The position numbers were made by a program, and so were the translations under genes. Positions 14,300 through 21,583 of a stretch of DNA of 21,789 bases are shown one piece after another. The DNA comes from Archaeoglobaceae archaeon (GTDB taxonomy: Archaea; Halobacteriota; Archaeoglobi; Archaeoglobales; Archaeoglobaceae): the NCBI GenBank assembly GCA_025058955.1, contig JANXDV010000006.1:1-21789 (forward strand), written 5' to 3'. Within the stretch, counting starts at the first letter, position 1. Each line of letters begins with the position of its first letter. Under the pieces are notes generated by a model, which made no database searches, was not told the DNA's origin, and saw only the letters and a list, made by a program, of their open reading frames with translations.

Positions 14300-15688
14300 A
14301 TGAGGATCGTAATGAAATTTGGGGGTGTGAGTGTAAAAGATGGAAATAGCATCCTTCATTGTGCTAATCTGATCAAAAAATTTTCTGAAGGTAATGAAGT
14401 TGTCGTAGTCGTTTCAGCAATGTCTGGAGTTACAGATTCTCTGCTCTCAGCAGCTTCGAAGTGCAGTAGTGAGGCAAGTGCGGGTTACATAAAGTTATTC
14501 GTTGCGGAAATGATGAAGAGACATTATGAAGCGGTAGAAAAGGCAGTTTTGAGCGATGAAATAAAGAGCAGAGTAATTCAAGCTCTTGAAAGATTGTTTG
14601 ATGAACTTGAAAAAGTTTTACTTGGTATAAGCTACCTGGGAGAGCTAACAAAGAGGAGCGAGGATTACATTGTGTCATTTGGTGAGAGACTCGTGGCACC
14701 AATTCTTTCTGCATCCCTTCTATCTCTTGGAGTTGATTCTGTAGCCCTAACTGGAGGGGATGCGGGAATAATAACCGATAAGAGCTATGGCAGAGCAAAA
14801 CCTCTGCCAGGAGTTTATGAGCTTATAAGAACGAGACTTGAGCCACTTTTGAAAATAAAGAGAAGTGTGCCAGTTGTTACAGGTTTTATCGGTTCAACAG
14901 AGGATGGAAGCATAACAACGCTTGGAAGAGGAGGTAGTGATTATACCGCAACGATCATTGCTTCCGCTCTGAATGCAGATGAGGTTTGGCTTTGGAAAGA
15001 GGTAGATGGAATAATGACTTGCGATCCGAAGTTTGTTCCAAATGCGAAGTTTATTCCTGAGATCTCCTATCAAGAAGCGATGGAACTCTCGCACTTCGGA
15101 GCCAAGATCCTTCATCCACTCGCTTTAATCCCTGTAATGAGAAAGGGAATACCAGTTAGGATCAAGAACGTCTTCAATCCAGATGCAGTTGGGACTGTGA
15201 TCTGCGCCAATACGAAAGAGAGCAAAGACATTGTAAAAGCCCTAAGCCTAATTCAAAGCTCAGGAATCGTAAACGTGAGTGGTGCGGGTGTTGACTTTGC
15301 AGAGATCATGGCTGAAGTTTTTAGAATCCTTGCTGAAGAAAAAGTAAACGTGATCATGGTCTCTCAAAGTTCTTCAGAGCTAAATCTATCGATCGTTGTG
15401 GATAAGAAGGATGTGGATAAGGCATACAAAGCATTGAAGGTAATAGAGAATGGAGTTACTAAGGTATCTAAGATCGAAAATGTTGCGATCGTAAGCGCTG
15501 TTGGAGCGGGAATGGCGGGAACACCTGGAGTTGCTGGTAGGATTTTTTCAGCCTTGGGCAAGAATAAGATCAATGTAGTGATGATCAGCCAGAGTTGTTC
15601 GGAATACAATGTCTCGTTTGCGGTGAAATCTGAAGACGGAATAAACGCGGTCAGAGTGATTCATGACGAATTCGGTCTTAACGCTTAA
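14300..15688 (+). CDS. lysC: Aspartate kinase
   Basis: This enzyme phosphorylates L-aspartate with ATP, the first step to lysine, threonine and methionine (EC 2.7.2.4). The 462-residue protein has the amino-acid-kinase motif MKFGGVSV (residues 5-12), VVVVVSAMSGVTDSL, the aspartate-binding FGERL segment, GRGGSDYTATIIA, and a C-terminal pair of ACT domains (from about 310) including VNVIMVSQSSSELNLSIVV and INVVMISQSCSEYNVSFAV. Tandem ACT domains imply feedback control by end-product amino acids (family knowledge). No homoserine dehydrogenase domain is fused. It heads a tightly overlapped operon; its last 26 bp overlap the RecJ-like gene. Confidence 0.95.
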   Translation: MRIVMKFGGVSVKDGNSILHCANLIKKFSEGNEVVVVVSAMSGVTDSLLSAASKCSSEASAGYIKLFVAEMMKRHYEAVEKAVLSDEIKSRVIQALERLFDELEKVLLGISYLGELTKRSEDYIVSFGERLVAPILSASLLSLGVDSVALTGGDAGIITDKSYGRAKPLPGVYELIRTRLEPLLKIKRSVPVVTGFIGSTEDGSITTLGRGGSDYTATIIASALNADEVWLWKEVDGIMTCDPKFVPNAKFIPEISYQEAMELSHFGAKILHPLALIPVMRKGIPVRIKNVFNPDAVGTVICANTKESKDIVKALSLIQSSGIVNVSGAGVDFAEIMAEVFRILAEEKVNVIMVSQSSSELNLSIVVDKKDVDKAYKALKVIENGVTKVSKIENVAIVSAVGAGMAGTPGVAGRIFSALGKNKINVVMISQSCSEYNVSFAVKSEDGINAVRVIHDEFGLNA

Positions 15689-16973
15689 AGATCTTGCAAA
15701 AAAAGCGGTGAATTTGCTTTCAAAGCACAACTTTGCGAGGATCTATACTCATTACGACGCAGATGGCATCTCAGCTGGGGCTATAATCGCAAAGGCGTTG
15801 CTTAGAGCTCAAAAGGACTTTCAAATAACTTTTTTGAAGGGTTTAAATGATTTTGAGCCAGGAGATGAAGAATTGCAGATCTTTTTGGATATGGGAAGTG
15901 GTTATAGTGAAGTGATGTCTAAAATAGATGCAGATCTAATAATTCTCGACCATCACAAGCCAAATGGAGAAATAAAGCCTAAAAGGGGGCTTGTGCATGT
16001 GAATCCACACCTTGTTGGCGTAGATGGCACTTATGAGATCTCTGCAAGTGGTATTGCATACATAACTGCAAAGGAGCTTGGAAATAACTCGGATCTTGCT
16101 ACAATGGCAATTTTAGGCATTATTGGAGATAAACAGAAATTTTTAAGCTTTAATGGTGAAATTTTGAATGAAGCCGTGTCATTTGGTTATGCTGAAGTAA
16201 AACCGGGAATTTATCTACCCTCCGGAAATCTTTCAAAAGCTTTAAAAATGAGTTTAGAGCCATATTTGGACTTTTATGACAAAGAAGAGGAACTTAATGA
16301 ATTTTTAAGTAGGATTGGACTAAATTGGGAGAAGGAGGTTGATGAACTCAATCTTGAAGAAGTTCAAAAGCTTGCAGATGCGATAGTGCTTAGACTCTTA
16401 AAAATGGGTGCTTATGAGGGTGTTTTTGAGCAGATCATCGGAAAAAAAGTCATCTTAAAAAATTTGCCGATCAAGAATGCAATTAACTTCGTCGATTTGA
16501 TAAATTCCTGTGGCAGAGCTGGAGAAGCGAGCACCGCATTTCGTATACTTCTTGGTGATGAGGAGGCATTAGCCAGAGGTTTGCAGATCAATGAGAAACA
16601 CATAACTGAAATTTTAGAAGATCTTTCAAGAAGGAAAAAAGAGGTTAGGGAAAGTTTCTGCATTCGCTATCTTGTCATAGACGATGCACCCGCAACGAGT
16701 CCCATAGCGACGATCTTGTCGAGGTATCTAATGCCAGATAAGCCGATAATTGTGCTAAACATAAAAAAGGATGGAAAAGTCAAAGTTTCTGCAAGAACTA
16801 CTGATAAGATCGCTCAAAAGCTCGATCTTGCCGAAATTATGCGCCTTTCAGCTTTGCGTGTGAATGGAGTTGGAGGAGGGCATAGAGTTGCAGCTGGTGC
16901 AAATATCGAGAAGGAGAAGATCGAGGAATTTTTGAAAGAGGTTGATCGGCTTTGTTGTGCTATGCTCGCTTAG
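15663..16973 (+). CDS. Archaeal RecJ-like DHH phosphoesterase (GAN/Cdc45-type)
   Basis: This 436-residue protein of the DHH superfamily has its metal-binding motifs intact: YDADG (residues 31-35), LDMGSG (75-80), LDHHKP (95-100) and the DHHA1 motif GGGHRVAAG (404-412). Archaeal relatives of this size include the GINS-associated nuclease GAN, a single-strand exonuclease that stands in for Cdc45 at the fork. An RNA-directed RecJ-like exonuclease is the main alternative. All catalytic residues are present, unlike inactive Cdc45 forms. ATG 15663 lies inside lysC and the C-terminus overlaps the Pcc1 gene by 22 bp, so translation is coupled along the operon. MCM, the expected partner, is 12 kb away in this window. 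Confidence 0.88.
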   Translation: MTNSVLTLKDLAKKAVNLLSKHNFARIYTHYDADGISAGAIIAKALLRAQKDFQITFLKGLNDFEPGDEELQIFLDMGSGYSEVMSKIDADLIILDHHKPNGEIKPKRGLVHVNPHLVGVDGTYEISASGIAYITAKELGNNSDLATMAILGIIGDKQKFLSFNGEILNEAVSFGYAEVKPGIYLPSGNLSKALKMSLEPYLDFYDKEEELNEFLSRIGLNWEKEVDELNLEEVQKLADAIVLRLLKMGAYEGVFEQIIGKKVILKNLPIKNAINFVDLINSCGRAGEASTAFRILLGDEEALARGLQINEKHITEILEDLSRRKKEVRESFCIRYLVIDDAPATSPIATILSRYLMPDKPIIVLNIKKDGKVKVSARTTDKIAQKLDLAEIMRLSALRVNGVGGGHRVAAGANIEKEKIEEFLKEVDRLCCAMLA

Positions 16974-17155
16974 AGGTGGAAATAAAGGAAGCTGAGAAGG
17001 TTGCAAAGGCTTTGAAAGTCGATGATCCTGAGTGGTGCAACTGTAAAGCGGAGGGGGATAAGATCTTAATAGAGATAAGGACGAAAAAGATTAGCTCTCT
17101 TCTTTTTGCAATCGACGACTATTTGATGCACTTAAAGATGTGCGAAGGTATATGA
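16952..17155 (+). CDS. pcc1: KEOPS complex subunit Pcc1
   Basis: This 67-residue protein has the Pcc1 pattern: a first strand (ARLEVEIK), a helix (EAEKVAKALKVDD), two strands (CKAEGDKILIEIRTKK) and the diagnostic C-terminal helix SSLLFAIDDYLMHLKMCE. Pcc1 is the dimerising subunit that binds Kae1 in the complex making tRNA t6A. The start is uncertain: TTG at 16952 or 16955 fits the family length, and GTG 16976 is later. No in-frame ATG exists upstream. It overlaps the RecJ-like gene by 22 bp and the next gene by 4 bp (ATGA). It is slightly shorter than most family members (about 75-85). Confidence 0.82.
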   Translation: MLCYARLEVEIKEAEKVAKALKVDDPEWCNCKAEGDKILIEIRTKKISSLLFAIDDYLMHLKMCEGI

Positions 17156-18048
17156 AACTATCCGTCGATGAATACATTCATATAAGAAGAAATTTGAATA
17201 GGATATCGGATCTCGATAAGTTCAATATACCTCGTGGAATTTTGCATGCCATACTAATGCAGAAGAAAGTCGAGAGTGTTAAAAGGAAGTATCATCTATT
17301 TTCTGGAAGAACAAAAGAAATTCTCGAATTCTGGATGGAGAAGAGGAGACTACCAGAATGGCTAACTTTAACGCCAGTGCTAAAGGTTAGATTGCTTCTA
17401 AAAGGAATGAATTTTACAGTGAAGGAGATCAATAAATCGCTTAGAGAGCCAGAGAATCTCGATTGGGATCTTTCAAAGCTCGTTTACGATGCTGTTTCGA
17501 GAGACTTCATTTATTCACCAATCGCAGCAAAGCTCCAAGGTGTCTTAGGGAAAATTGGGGAGAAGATCATCGAAGAGAAGCTGAGAAGCTTGGGGATAGA
17601 ATTCAAAACAGAAAAAGAGCTTAGAATGCAAAAGACTCCGGATTTTTACTTTGAAGAACCATTGGAGATCTTTGGTAATAATTTGAAGTGGATTGAGAGC
17701 AAAGCTCTTTTTGCAGATCTGAGAACTTATGAGATTTACTTTAAAAAGCAGATCTCGAAGTATAGGGAACTTTTTGGTAATGGACTCGTTATTTTCTGGC
17801 GAGGCTCTATTGCTGGGCTTCCTGTTAGCGATGGCTGTGAATTCGAAAGTGAGTTAAAGAAAAAACTTCTTGAAATGAAAATAAAAGTGTTTAAGGAAGA
17901 AGAAGTGGATGGAGAGCCATTAAAACTTGCTGAGAAATTTGTTAGCGATTATATGGAGACTGAGGTCTTTCCATATAACGCTGAAGCACTCAGGATCTTA
18001 AGGAATATGGGATTCAAGATCTTAATCGGAATCGATCGAGTTGAGTGA
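17152..18048 (+). CDS. TPD-domain nuclease-like protein, homologue of human CDIN1
   Basis: This 298-residue protein has a helical N-terminal part (about 1-125) and a C-terminal PD-(D/E)xK-type core. The core shows GKIGEKIIEEKL (Glu137), a KTPDFYFEEP strand with the family-naming T-P-D (162-164), then KWIESKALF with Glu182-x-Lys184, and an FGNGLVIFWRG strand. That order and the WIESKA and TPD motifs match the TPD family, represented in humans by CDIN1 (C15orf41), the codanin-1 partner mutated in congenital dyserythropoietic anaemia type I. Nuclease activity is expected from the fold but not shown here. ATG 17152 overlaps the Pcc1 stop as ATGA; a GTG four codons earlier is also open. It closes the lysC operon. 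Confidence 0.85.
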   Translation: MKLSVDEYIHIRRNLNRISDLDKFNIPRGILHAILMQKKVESVKRKYHLFSGRTKEILEFWMEKRRLPEWLTLTPVLKVRLLLKGMNFTVKEINKSLREPENLDWDLSKLVYDAVSRDFIYSPIAAKLQGVLGKIGEKIIEEKLRSLGIEFKTEKELRMQKTPDFYFEEPLEIFGNNLKWIESKALFADLRTYEIYFKKQISKYRELFGNGLVIFWRGSIAGLPVSDGCEFESELKKKLLEMKIKVFKEEEVDGEPLKLAEKFVSDYMETEVFPYNAEALRILRNMGFKILIGIDRVE

Positions 18049-18055
18049 CGAAAAA

Positions 18056-18063
18056 TTTATAAT
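18056..18063 (+). promoter_or_regulatory. TATA box for the DUF996-type gene
   Basis: TTTATAAT is centred about 26 nt before ATG 18086, immediately after the end of the lysC operon. A leaderless start is expected. Confidence 0.5.
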
Positions 18064-18085
18064 TTAAAGTTTTATTGAATACTTT

Positions 18086-18649
18086 ATGAGTAAACTGTCT
18101 TCTGCAAAAACCTTTGGCGGTGTAGGTTCAATATTGATGCTTGTTGGTCCAATCATCCCAGCAATTGGAACAGCTATAGCACTTGCGGGATTGATCTTGG
18201 TTTTCGTTGCGGTAAAATACATCTCGGATGAGACAAAAGACCAGGAGATCTTTAAGAATTATCTCATATCCTTCATATTCAGCATAATCGCTTTTATCGT
18301 TGCGGGATTTGTATTGGTTGCAGGGATCTTCGGATCTTTGATGAGCTTTGCAAATCCCTCTCTCGCTCTCGCAACATTCTTCGGTTCTCTCGTATTGGCT
18401 TTCATCATCCTTTGGATCGTGCTAATTCTGAGTGCGATCTTCCTTCGAAAAAGTTACAACTCAATTTCCGCAAAAACGAGAGTTGAGATTTTCAGCACAA
18501 CCGCTACCGCTTACCTAATTGGCGCGGTTTTGATCATAGTTCTCATTGGGTTAATTGTTCTTTTCTTAGCAATGATTTTGCAGATAGTTGCTTTCTTCTC
18601 ACTACCAGAATCGATTGAGACTTCTGCATCTGAAATCGTGAAAAAGTAG
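18086..18649 (+). CDS. DUF996-type integral membrane protein
   Basis: This 187-residue protein of unknown function has four to five hydrophobic segments (about residues 12-45, 57-90, 94-120, 137-172). The opening SSAKTFGGVGSILMLVG, the KYISDET-KDQEIFKNYL loop after the first hairpin, and the LRKSYNSIS loop match DUF996 proteins found in archaea. No enzymatic motif is visible and I do not infer a function. It has its own promoter and is followed by a T-rich terminator, so it is probably a single-gene unit. Confidence 0.75.
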   Translation: MSKLSSAKTFGGVGSILMLVGPIIPAIGTAIALAGLILVFVAVKYISDETKDQEIFKNYLISFIFSIIAFIVAGFVLVAGIFGSLMSFANPSLALATFFGSLVLAFIILWIVLILSAIFLRKSYNSISAKTRVEIFSTTATAYLIGAVLIIVLIGLIVLFLAMILQIVAFFSLPESIETSASEIVKK

Positions 18650-18656
18650 TTTCCGA

Positions 18657-18671
18657 TTTTTTAAATTTTTT
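18657..18671 (+). terminator. T-rich terminator after the DUF996-type gene
   Basis: TTTTTTAAATTTTTT starts nine bases past the stop codon, with two six-base T-runs on the coding strand. Confidence 0.6.
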
Positions 18672-18711
18672 AAGAGTTCTCAAAACAATTGGCTCTGGAG
18701 CTTTGCAAAAC

Positions 18712-18719
18712 TTTATATA
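18712..18719 (+). promoter_or_regulatory. TATA box for the lipoprotein gene
   Basis: TTTATATA predicts a start site near 18741, so the lipoprotein message would have a leader of about 46 nt. This contrasts with the leaderless neighbours and agrees with the strong Shine-Dalgarno at 18776. Confidence 0.5.
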
Positions 18720-18745
18720 GATCTAACATGGAAATTTTAAGATTG

Positions 18746-18770
18746 CAATATTGGGGTTGAGCCAATATAG
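18746..18770 (+). promoter_or_regulatory. Leader hairpin and Shine-Dalgarno region of the lipoprotein gene
   Basis: ATATTGG (18748-18754) pairs perfectly with CCAATAT (18762-18768) around a seven-base loop, with one mismatch and one more possible pair outside. The hairpin begins a few bases from the predicted 5' end and stops six bases before GGAGG (18776-18780), which is seven bases ahead of ATG 18788. It may protect the 5' end or act as an operator for a dimeric repressor. Confidence 0.4.
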
Positions 18771-18787
18771 CAGTCGGAGGATAGAGG

Positions 18788-19318
18788 ATGAAGAGAAGTT
18801 TGATAGCGATTTATATAGTCCTGGGTTTAGGAATTTTACTCTTAGGCTGTGTAGCACAACCATCCCCAGAAGGGACACCTGTTGGAACCACTCCACCAAG
18901 TCAAACGCCAAAAAATGAAGAGAAAACTGATTGCCCAATAGGGACTTTTGTTAGAACTGAAGAAGGAGAGTTCAGGGTGACTGGGATTGAAAAGCATACT
19001 GTTGCTGGAAGATCAATGGATCTTTGCTGTATGGAGGTAACCAGTGAGGGAAAGAGGGTTAAATTCTGCCATGACATGGTAGCTGTAGAGTTGGGTATGG
19101 GAGGATACAGAAATAGTATCTACTGGGATACAGATGAAGATACGGGAAATTTCTACAAAGTTGCGGAGGGATTTGAGAAGAATGGGAAATATTGTGTCCA
19201 ATACTTCGATGTTTCTGGTTCCACTAAGGGAATAATGTGCATGTATAAGCAAGGAGATAAAACCTGCACAGTATTTTATGATGAAAAAGGAGTAGTTCAA
19301 ATGGAGTCTTGTGGTTAG
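18788..19318 (+). CDS. Cysteine-rich lipoprotein of unknown function
   Basis: This is a 176-residue secreted protein. A basic start (MKR), a hydrophobic stretch (5-19) and the lipobox LLGC place a lipidated Cys at residue 21. A Thr/Pro/Ser-rich linker (about 25-45) follows, and then a globular domain of about 130 residues. That domain holds eight cysteines (CP at 49, an adjacent CC pair near 78, FCH, YCV, MCM, TCT and SCG). The even number suggests disulfides outside the membrane; metal binding is possible. Four Gly/Thr-rich strands alternate with charged turns, which suggests a beta fold. I do not recognise the domain. The GGAGG Shine-Dalgarno at 18776-18780 fixes the start. Confidence 0.82.
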   Translation: MKRSLIAIYIVLGLGILLLGCVAQPSPEGTPVGTTPPSQTPKNEEKTDCPIGTFVRTEEGEFRVTGIEKHTVAGRSMDLCCMEVTSEGKRVKFCHDMVAVELGMGGYRNSIYWDTDEDTGNFYKVAEGFEKNGKYCVQYFDVSGSTKGIMCMYKQGDKTCTVFYDEKGVVQMESCG

Positions 19319-19377
19319 CTCTTCGGATTCAGAGCTAAAACTACGAAAATTTTTTAGTCTAAGCAAAAACTCTTTTT

Positions 19378-20478
19378 GTGATAAGTCTAAGTAAACTTCT
19401 TGGTGGAGAATCCACTGTTTCTAAGAAGCTTACTTATGGGGATGAAGATAGCTTTATTCCAAAAAGGCTTATAGAGTTTTCTTCTAAGCGTATACCAATA
19501 GTTGTTTGGAATATCACCAATCGTTGCAATCTGAAATGCCTTCACTGCTATGCAAAAACAAGATTTAAAGCCAGGGAGCTCTCGACAGAAGATTGCAAGA
19601 GAATTATTTTGGAGCTTGCAGAGTTTAAAGTCCCTTTGATCTTATTCAGTGGTGGGGAACCGCTGATGAGAGAAGACATTTTCGAGCTTGCAGAATTTGC
19701 GAAGAAAAAAGGTCTAAAAGTTGTGCTCTCCACAAACGGGACACTTATCGATGAAGATGTTGCTGAGGATTTGAAAATTTTCGACTATGTTGGAATAAGC
19801 TTGGATGGGATAAAGATACATGACAAGTTCCGTGGAATGGAAGGAGCCTTTGAAGCTTCGATGAATGCTTTGAAAATCTCAAACGAAGTTGTTATGACTG
19901 GAATAAGGTTTACTTTAACGAAGTATAATTTCTTAGAGCTTCCAGAAATTATAAATTTGGCAAGAGAGAACGAGATTCCAAGATTTTGTCTATACCATTT
20001 AGTCCCCTCTGGAAATGCGAGCTTTAAAGACGACGTCGACAATATAACTCGTAGAAGGGTCATAAATTATCTGATCACCCAGGCGGAGAAGGAGGGAATG
20101 GAGATCCTCACTGTAGACAATCCCGCGGATGGTGTTTACTTGTATCAAAGAACCAAAGACGAGAGAATTTTGGATTTCCTGAAGTATAGAGGGGGAGATA
20201 ACAGTGGAATTAGGCTTGTTTGCATAGATTCTGAAGGAAATGTGCATCCGAATCAATTCTGGATGGACTACAATGCTGGAAGTTTACTTAAAAAGAGTTT
20301 CAGAGAGATCTGGATGAATGATCCGCTTTTCAAAATGTTAAGAGAGAAGGAAAAATTCTTACAAGACCGATGTGGAATTTGCAAATACAAGAATCTTTGC
20401 GGTGGTTTTAGGGTAAGGGCTTATAGAAGTGGCAATCTTTGGGGTTGGGACCCAAGTTGCTACATTTCCGCTACATGA
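19378..20478 (+). CDS. ahbC: Radical SAM/SPASM protein, AhbC-like heme-biosynthesis enzyme
   Basis: This is a 366-residue radical SAM enzyme. The SAM-binding [4Fe-4S] motif is CNLKCLHC (Cys50, 54, 57) after IVVWNITNR, with SGGEPL and STNGTLI as further SAM contacts. A C-terminal SPASM-like cluster region has RCGICKYKNLCGG and a final Cys in WDPSC. The N-terminal MISLSKLLGG...LTYG and the whole layout match AhbC (also called NirJ2-like), which removes the acetate side chains of 12,18-didecarboxysiroheme to give iron-coproporphyrin III in the siroheme-dependent heme pathway of archaea and sulfate reducers. AhbD, the next enzyme, is the main alternative. The start is GTG 19378, with only a weak T-rich box about 26 nt ahead. 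Confidence 0.82.
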   Translation: MISLSKLLGGESTVSKKLTYGDEDSFIPKRLIEFSSKRIPIVVWNITNRCNLKCLHCYAKTRFKARELSTEDCKRIILELAEFKVPLILFSGGEPLMREDIFELAEFAKKKGLKVVLSTNGTLIDEDVAEDLKIFDYVGISLDGIKIHDKFRGMEGAFEASMNALKISNEVVMTGIRFTLTKYNFLELPEIINLARENEIPRFCLYHLVPSGNASFKDDVDNITRRRVINYLITQAEKEGMEILTVDNPADGVYLYQRTKDERILDFLKYRGGDNSGIRLVCIDSEGNVHPNQFWMDYNAGSLLKKSFREIWMNDPLFKMLREKEKFLQDRCGICKYKNLCGGFRVRAYRSGNLWGWDPSCYISAT

Positions 20479-20503
20479 TAATGATGATTGTAATAACTTA
20501 GTC

Positions 20504-20528
20504 TTTATATAAGGAAAAGATTTATATA
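20504..20528 (+). promoter_or_regulatory. Tandem TATA boxes before the 29-residue membrane protein
   Basis: TTTATATA occurs twice, at 20504-20511 and 20521-20528, 17 bp apart. The second, preceded by the purine-rich GGAAAAGA expected of a TFB recognition element, is centred 25 nt before ATG 20550. It is among the best promoter matches in the window. The first is nearly symmetric and could also fire leftward. Confidence 0.6.
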
Positions 20529-20549
20529 CAGTGGCACACACAAGAGAGC

Positions 20550-20639
20550 ATGAATTTGCCGGTGGACTGGAGTGAAATAGTATCCCTAATAGCAGTGGCG
20601 ATAGCTTTGCTTGCAATCCAGTTTGTCTTCTTGGCTTAA
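20550..20639 (+). CDS. 29-residue single-helix membrane microprotein
   Basis: The frame runs from ATG 20550 to TAA 20637-20639. The peptide begins MNLPVDWSE and then becomes one continuous hydrophobic helix of about 20 residues (IVSLIAVAIALLAIQFVFLA) that ends at the stop codon. This is the shape of tiny membrane subunits that clip onto larger complexes, such as small oxidase or transporter subunits. No Shine-Dalgarno is present, but a strong TATA box sits exactly at leaderless distance. It lies downstream of ahbC and converges on the RNase Z gene. A heme-protein or membrane-complex accessory role is speculation. The family is unknown to me. Confidence 0.65.
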   Translation: MNLPVDWSEIVSLIAVAIALLAIQFVFLA

Positions 20640-20671
20640 TTCATTTGACGAGCTCACAATATTTTATTTCT

Positions 20672-21583
20672 CTACCAAGATTGCTGAATATCGAATTTCA
20701 TCAGATCTTCCGCAATTTCAACATTCTCAAAAACTTCTTTTGCCTCATTAAGCAAGATCTCTGGATCCTTGGAGTATCTTGCACTTATATGCGTTAAGAT
20801 CAGCTTTTTCACATTAGCCTTTTTCGCAACTTCTCCCGCTTCTTTTGCGGTTGAATGTCCACTTTCTATTGCCCATTCCTTCATTTCCTCCGAGAATGAA
20901 GCATCATGAATCAAAAGATCTGCATTCATTGCCACTTCAATCGTTCTTTCACAAGGTCTCGTGTCACCAGTATAAACAAGCCTTCTCCCCTTTTTTAACT
21001 CACCAAGGACCATTTCGGGATTTATAAGCTCCCCTTCCCATTCTATGCTTTCACCACTCTTTAGTTTTGCATAAATTGGTCCAGGTGGAATGCCGAGGGC
21101 TAAAGCCTTCTCTTTCTCGAATTTTCTAACATCGTTCTCAATTAAAGCATAGCCTACACTCGGAACTATGTGCTCCGTTTTAAAAACAACGATCTTAAAT
21201 CCCCTAAAACTTATCTCATCCCCATCTTTTGCCTTTTTCACAATGATAGGGTAATCGAGATTATCGTAGCCAAAGATCTCGAAAAGATTTTTCAGCATTT
21301 CTGGATTGGGGGTGTAAAAATTAAGCTCCTTTTTTCTACCATTAAGCGATAGCGTTTCTATCAAACCAAAGGCTCCGATGAAGTGATCCGTGTGCATGTG
21401 GGTGATGAAAACGTTGTCGAGATTTCTGAAGCCCAGTTTTGCGGACATTATCTGCCTTTGCGCCCCTTCTCCGCAGTCGAAGAGAAAGCGGTAATTTGAA
21501 TGTTGAACAAAAATCGCAGAAGTGTTTCGATCTGCAGAGGGAATTGTGCCTGCGGTGCCGAGAAAAACGACTTTGAAAAGCAT
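20672..21583 (-). CDS. rnz: Ribonuclease Z (tRNA 3' endonuclease)
   Basis: This metallo-beta-lactamase-fold enzyme cuts the 3' trailer from tRNA precursors (EC 3.1.26.11). The 303-residue protein has the short-form tRNase Z layout: FLGTAGTIPSADRN at the N-terminus, FDCGEGAQRQ, the zinc motif HMHTDH (residues 62-67), the flexible-arm insertion with the GIPPGPIYAKLKSGE stretch (exosite), YTGDTRPC, and the later DASF and SGHSTAKEAG metal-binding segments followed by LTHISARY. Its ATG overlaps the rps10 stop by one base (TAATG), so it is probably translated from the rps10 message. Confidence 0.96.
   Translation of the reverse strand: MLFKVVFLGTAGTIPSADRNTSAIFVQHSNYRFLFDCGEGAQRQIMSAKLGFRNLDNVFITHMHTDHFIGAFGLIETLSLNGRKKELNFYTPNPEMLKNLFEIFGYDNLDYPIIVKKAKDGDEISFRGFKIVVFKTEHIVPSVGYALIENDVRKFEKEKALALGIPPGPIYAKLKSGESIEWEGELINPEMVLGELKKGRRLVYTGDTRPCERTIEVAMNADLLIHDASFSEEMKEWAIESGHSTAKEAGEVAKKANVKKLILTHISARYSKDPEILLNEAKEVFENVEIAEDLMKFDIQQSW

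Noticed and set aside
18728..18760. 10-codon leader peptide ahead of the lipoprotein gene
   Set aside because: Its ATG lies about 12 nt upstream of the transcription start predicted from the TATA box, so it would not be transcribed.
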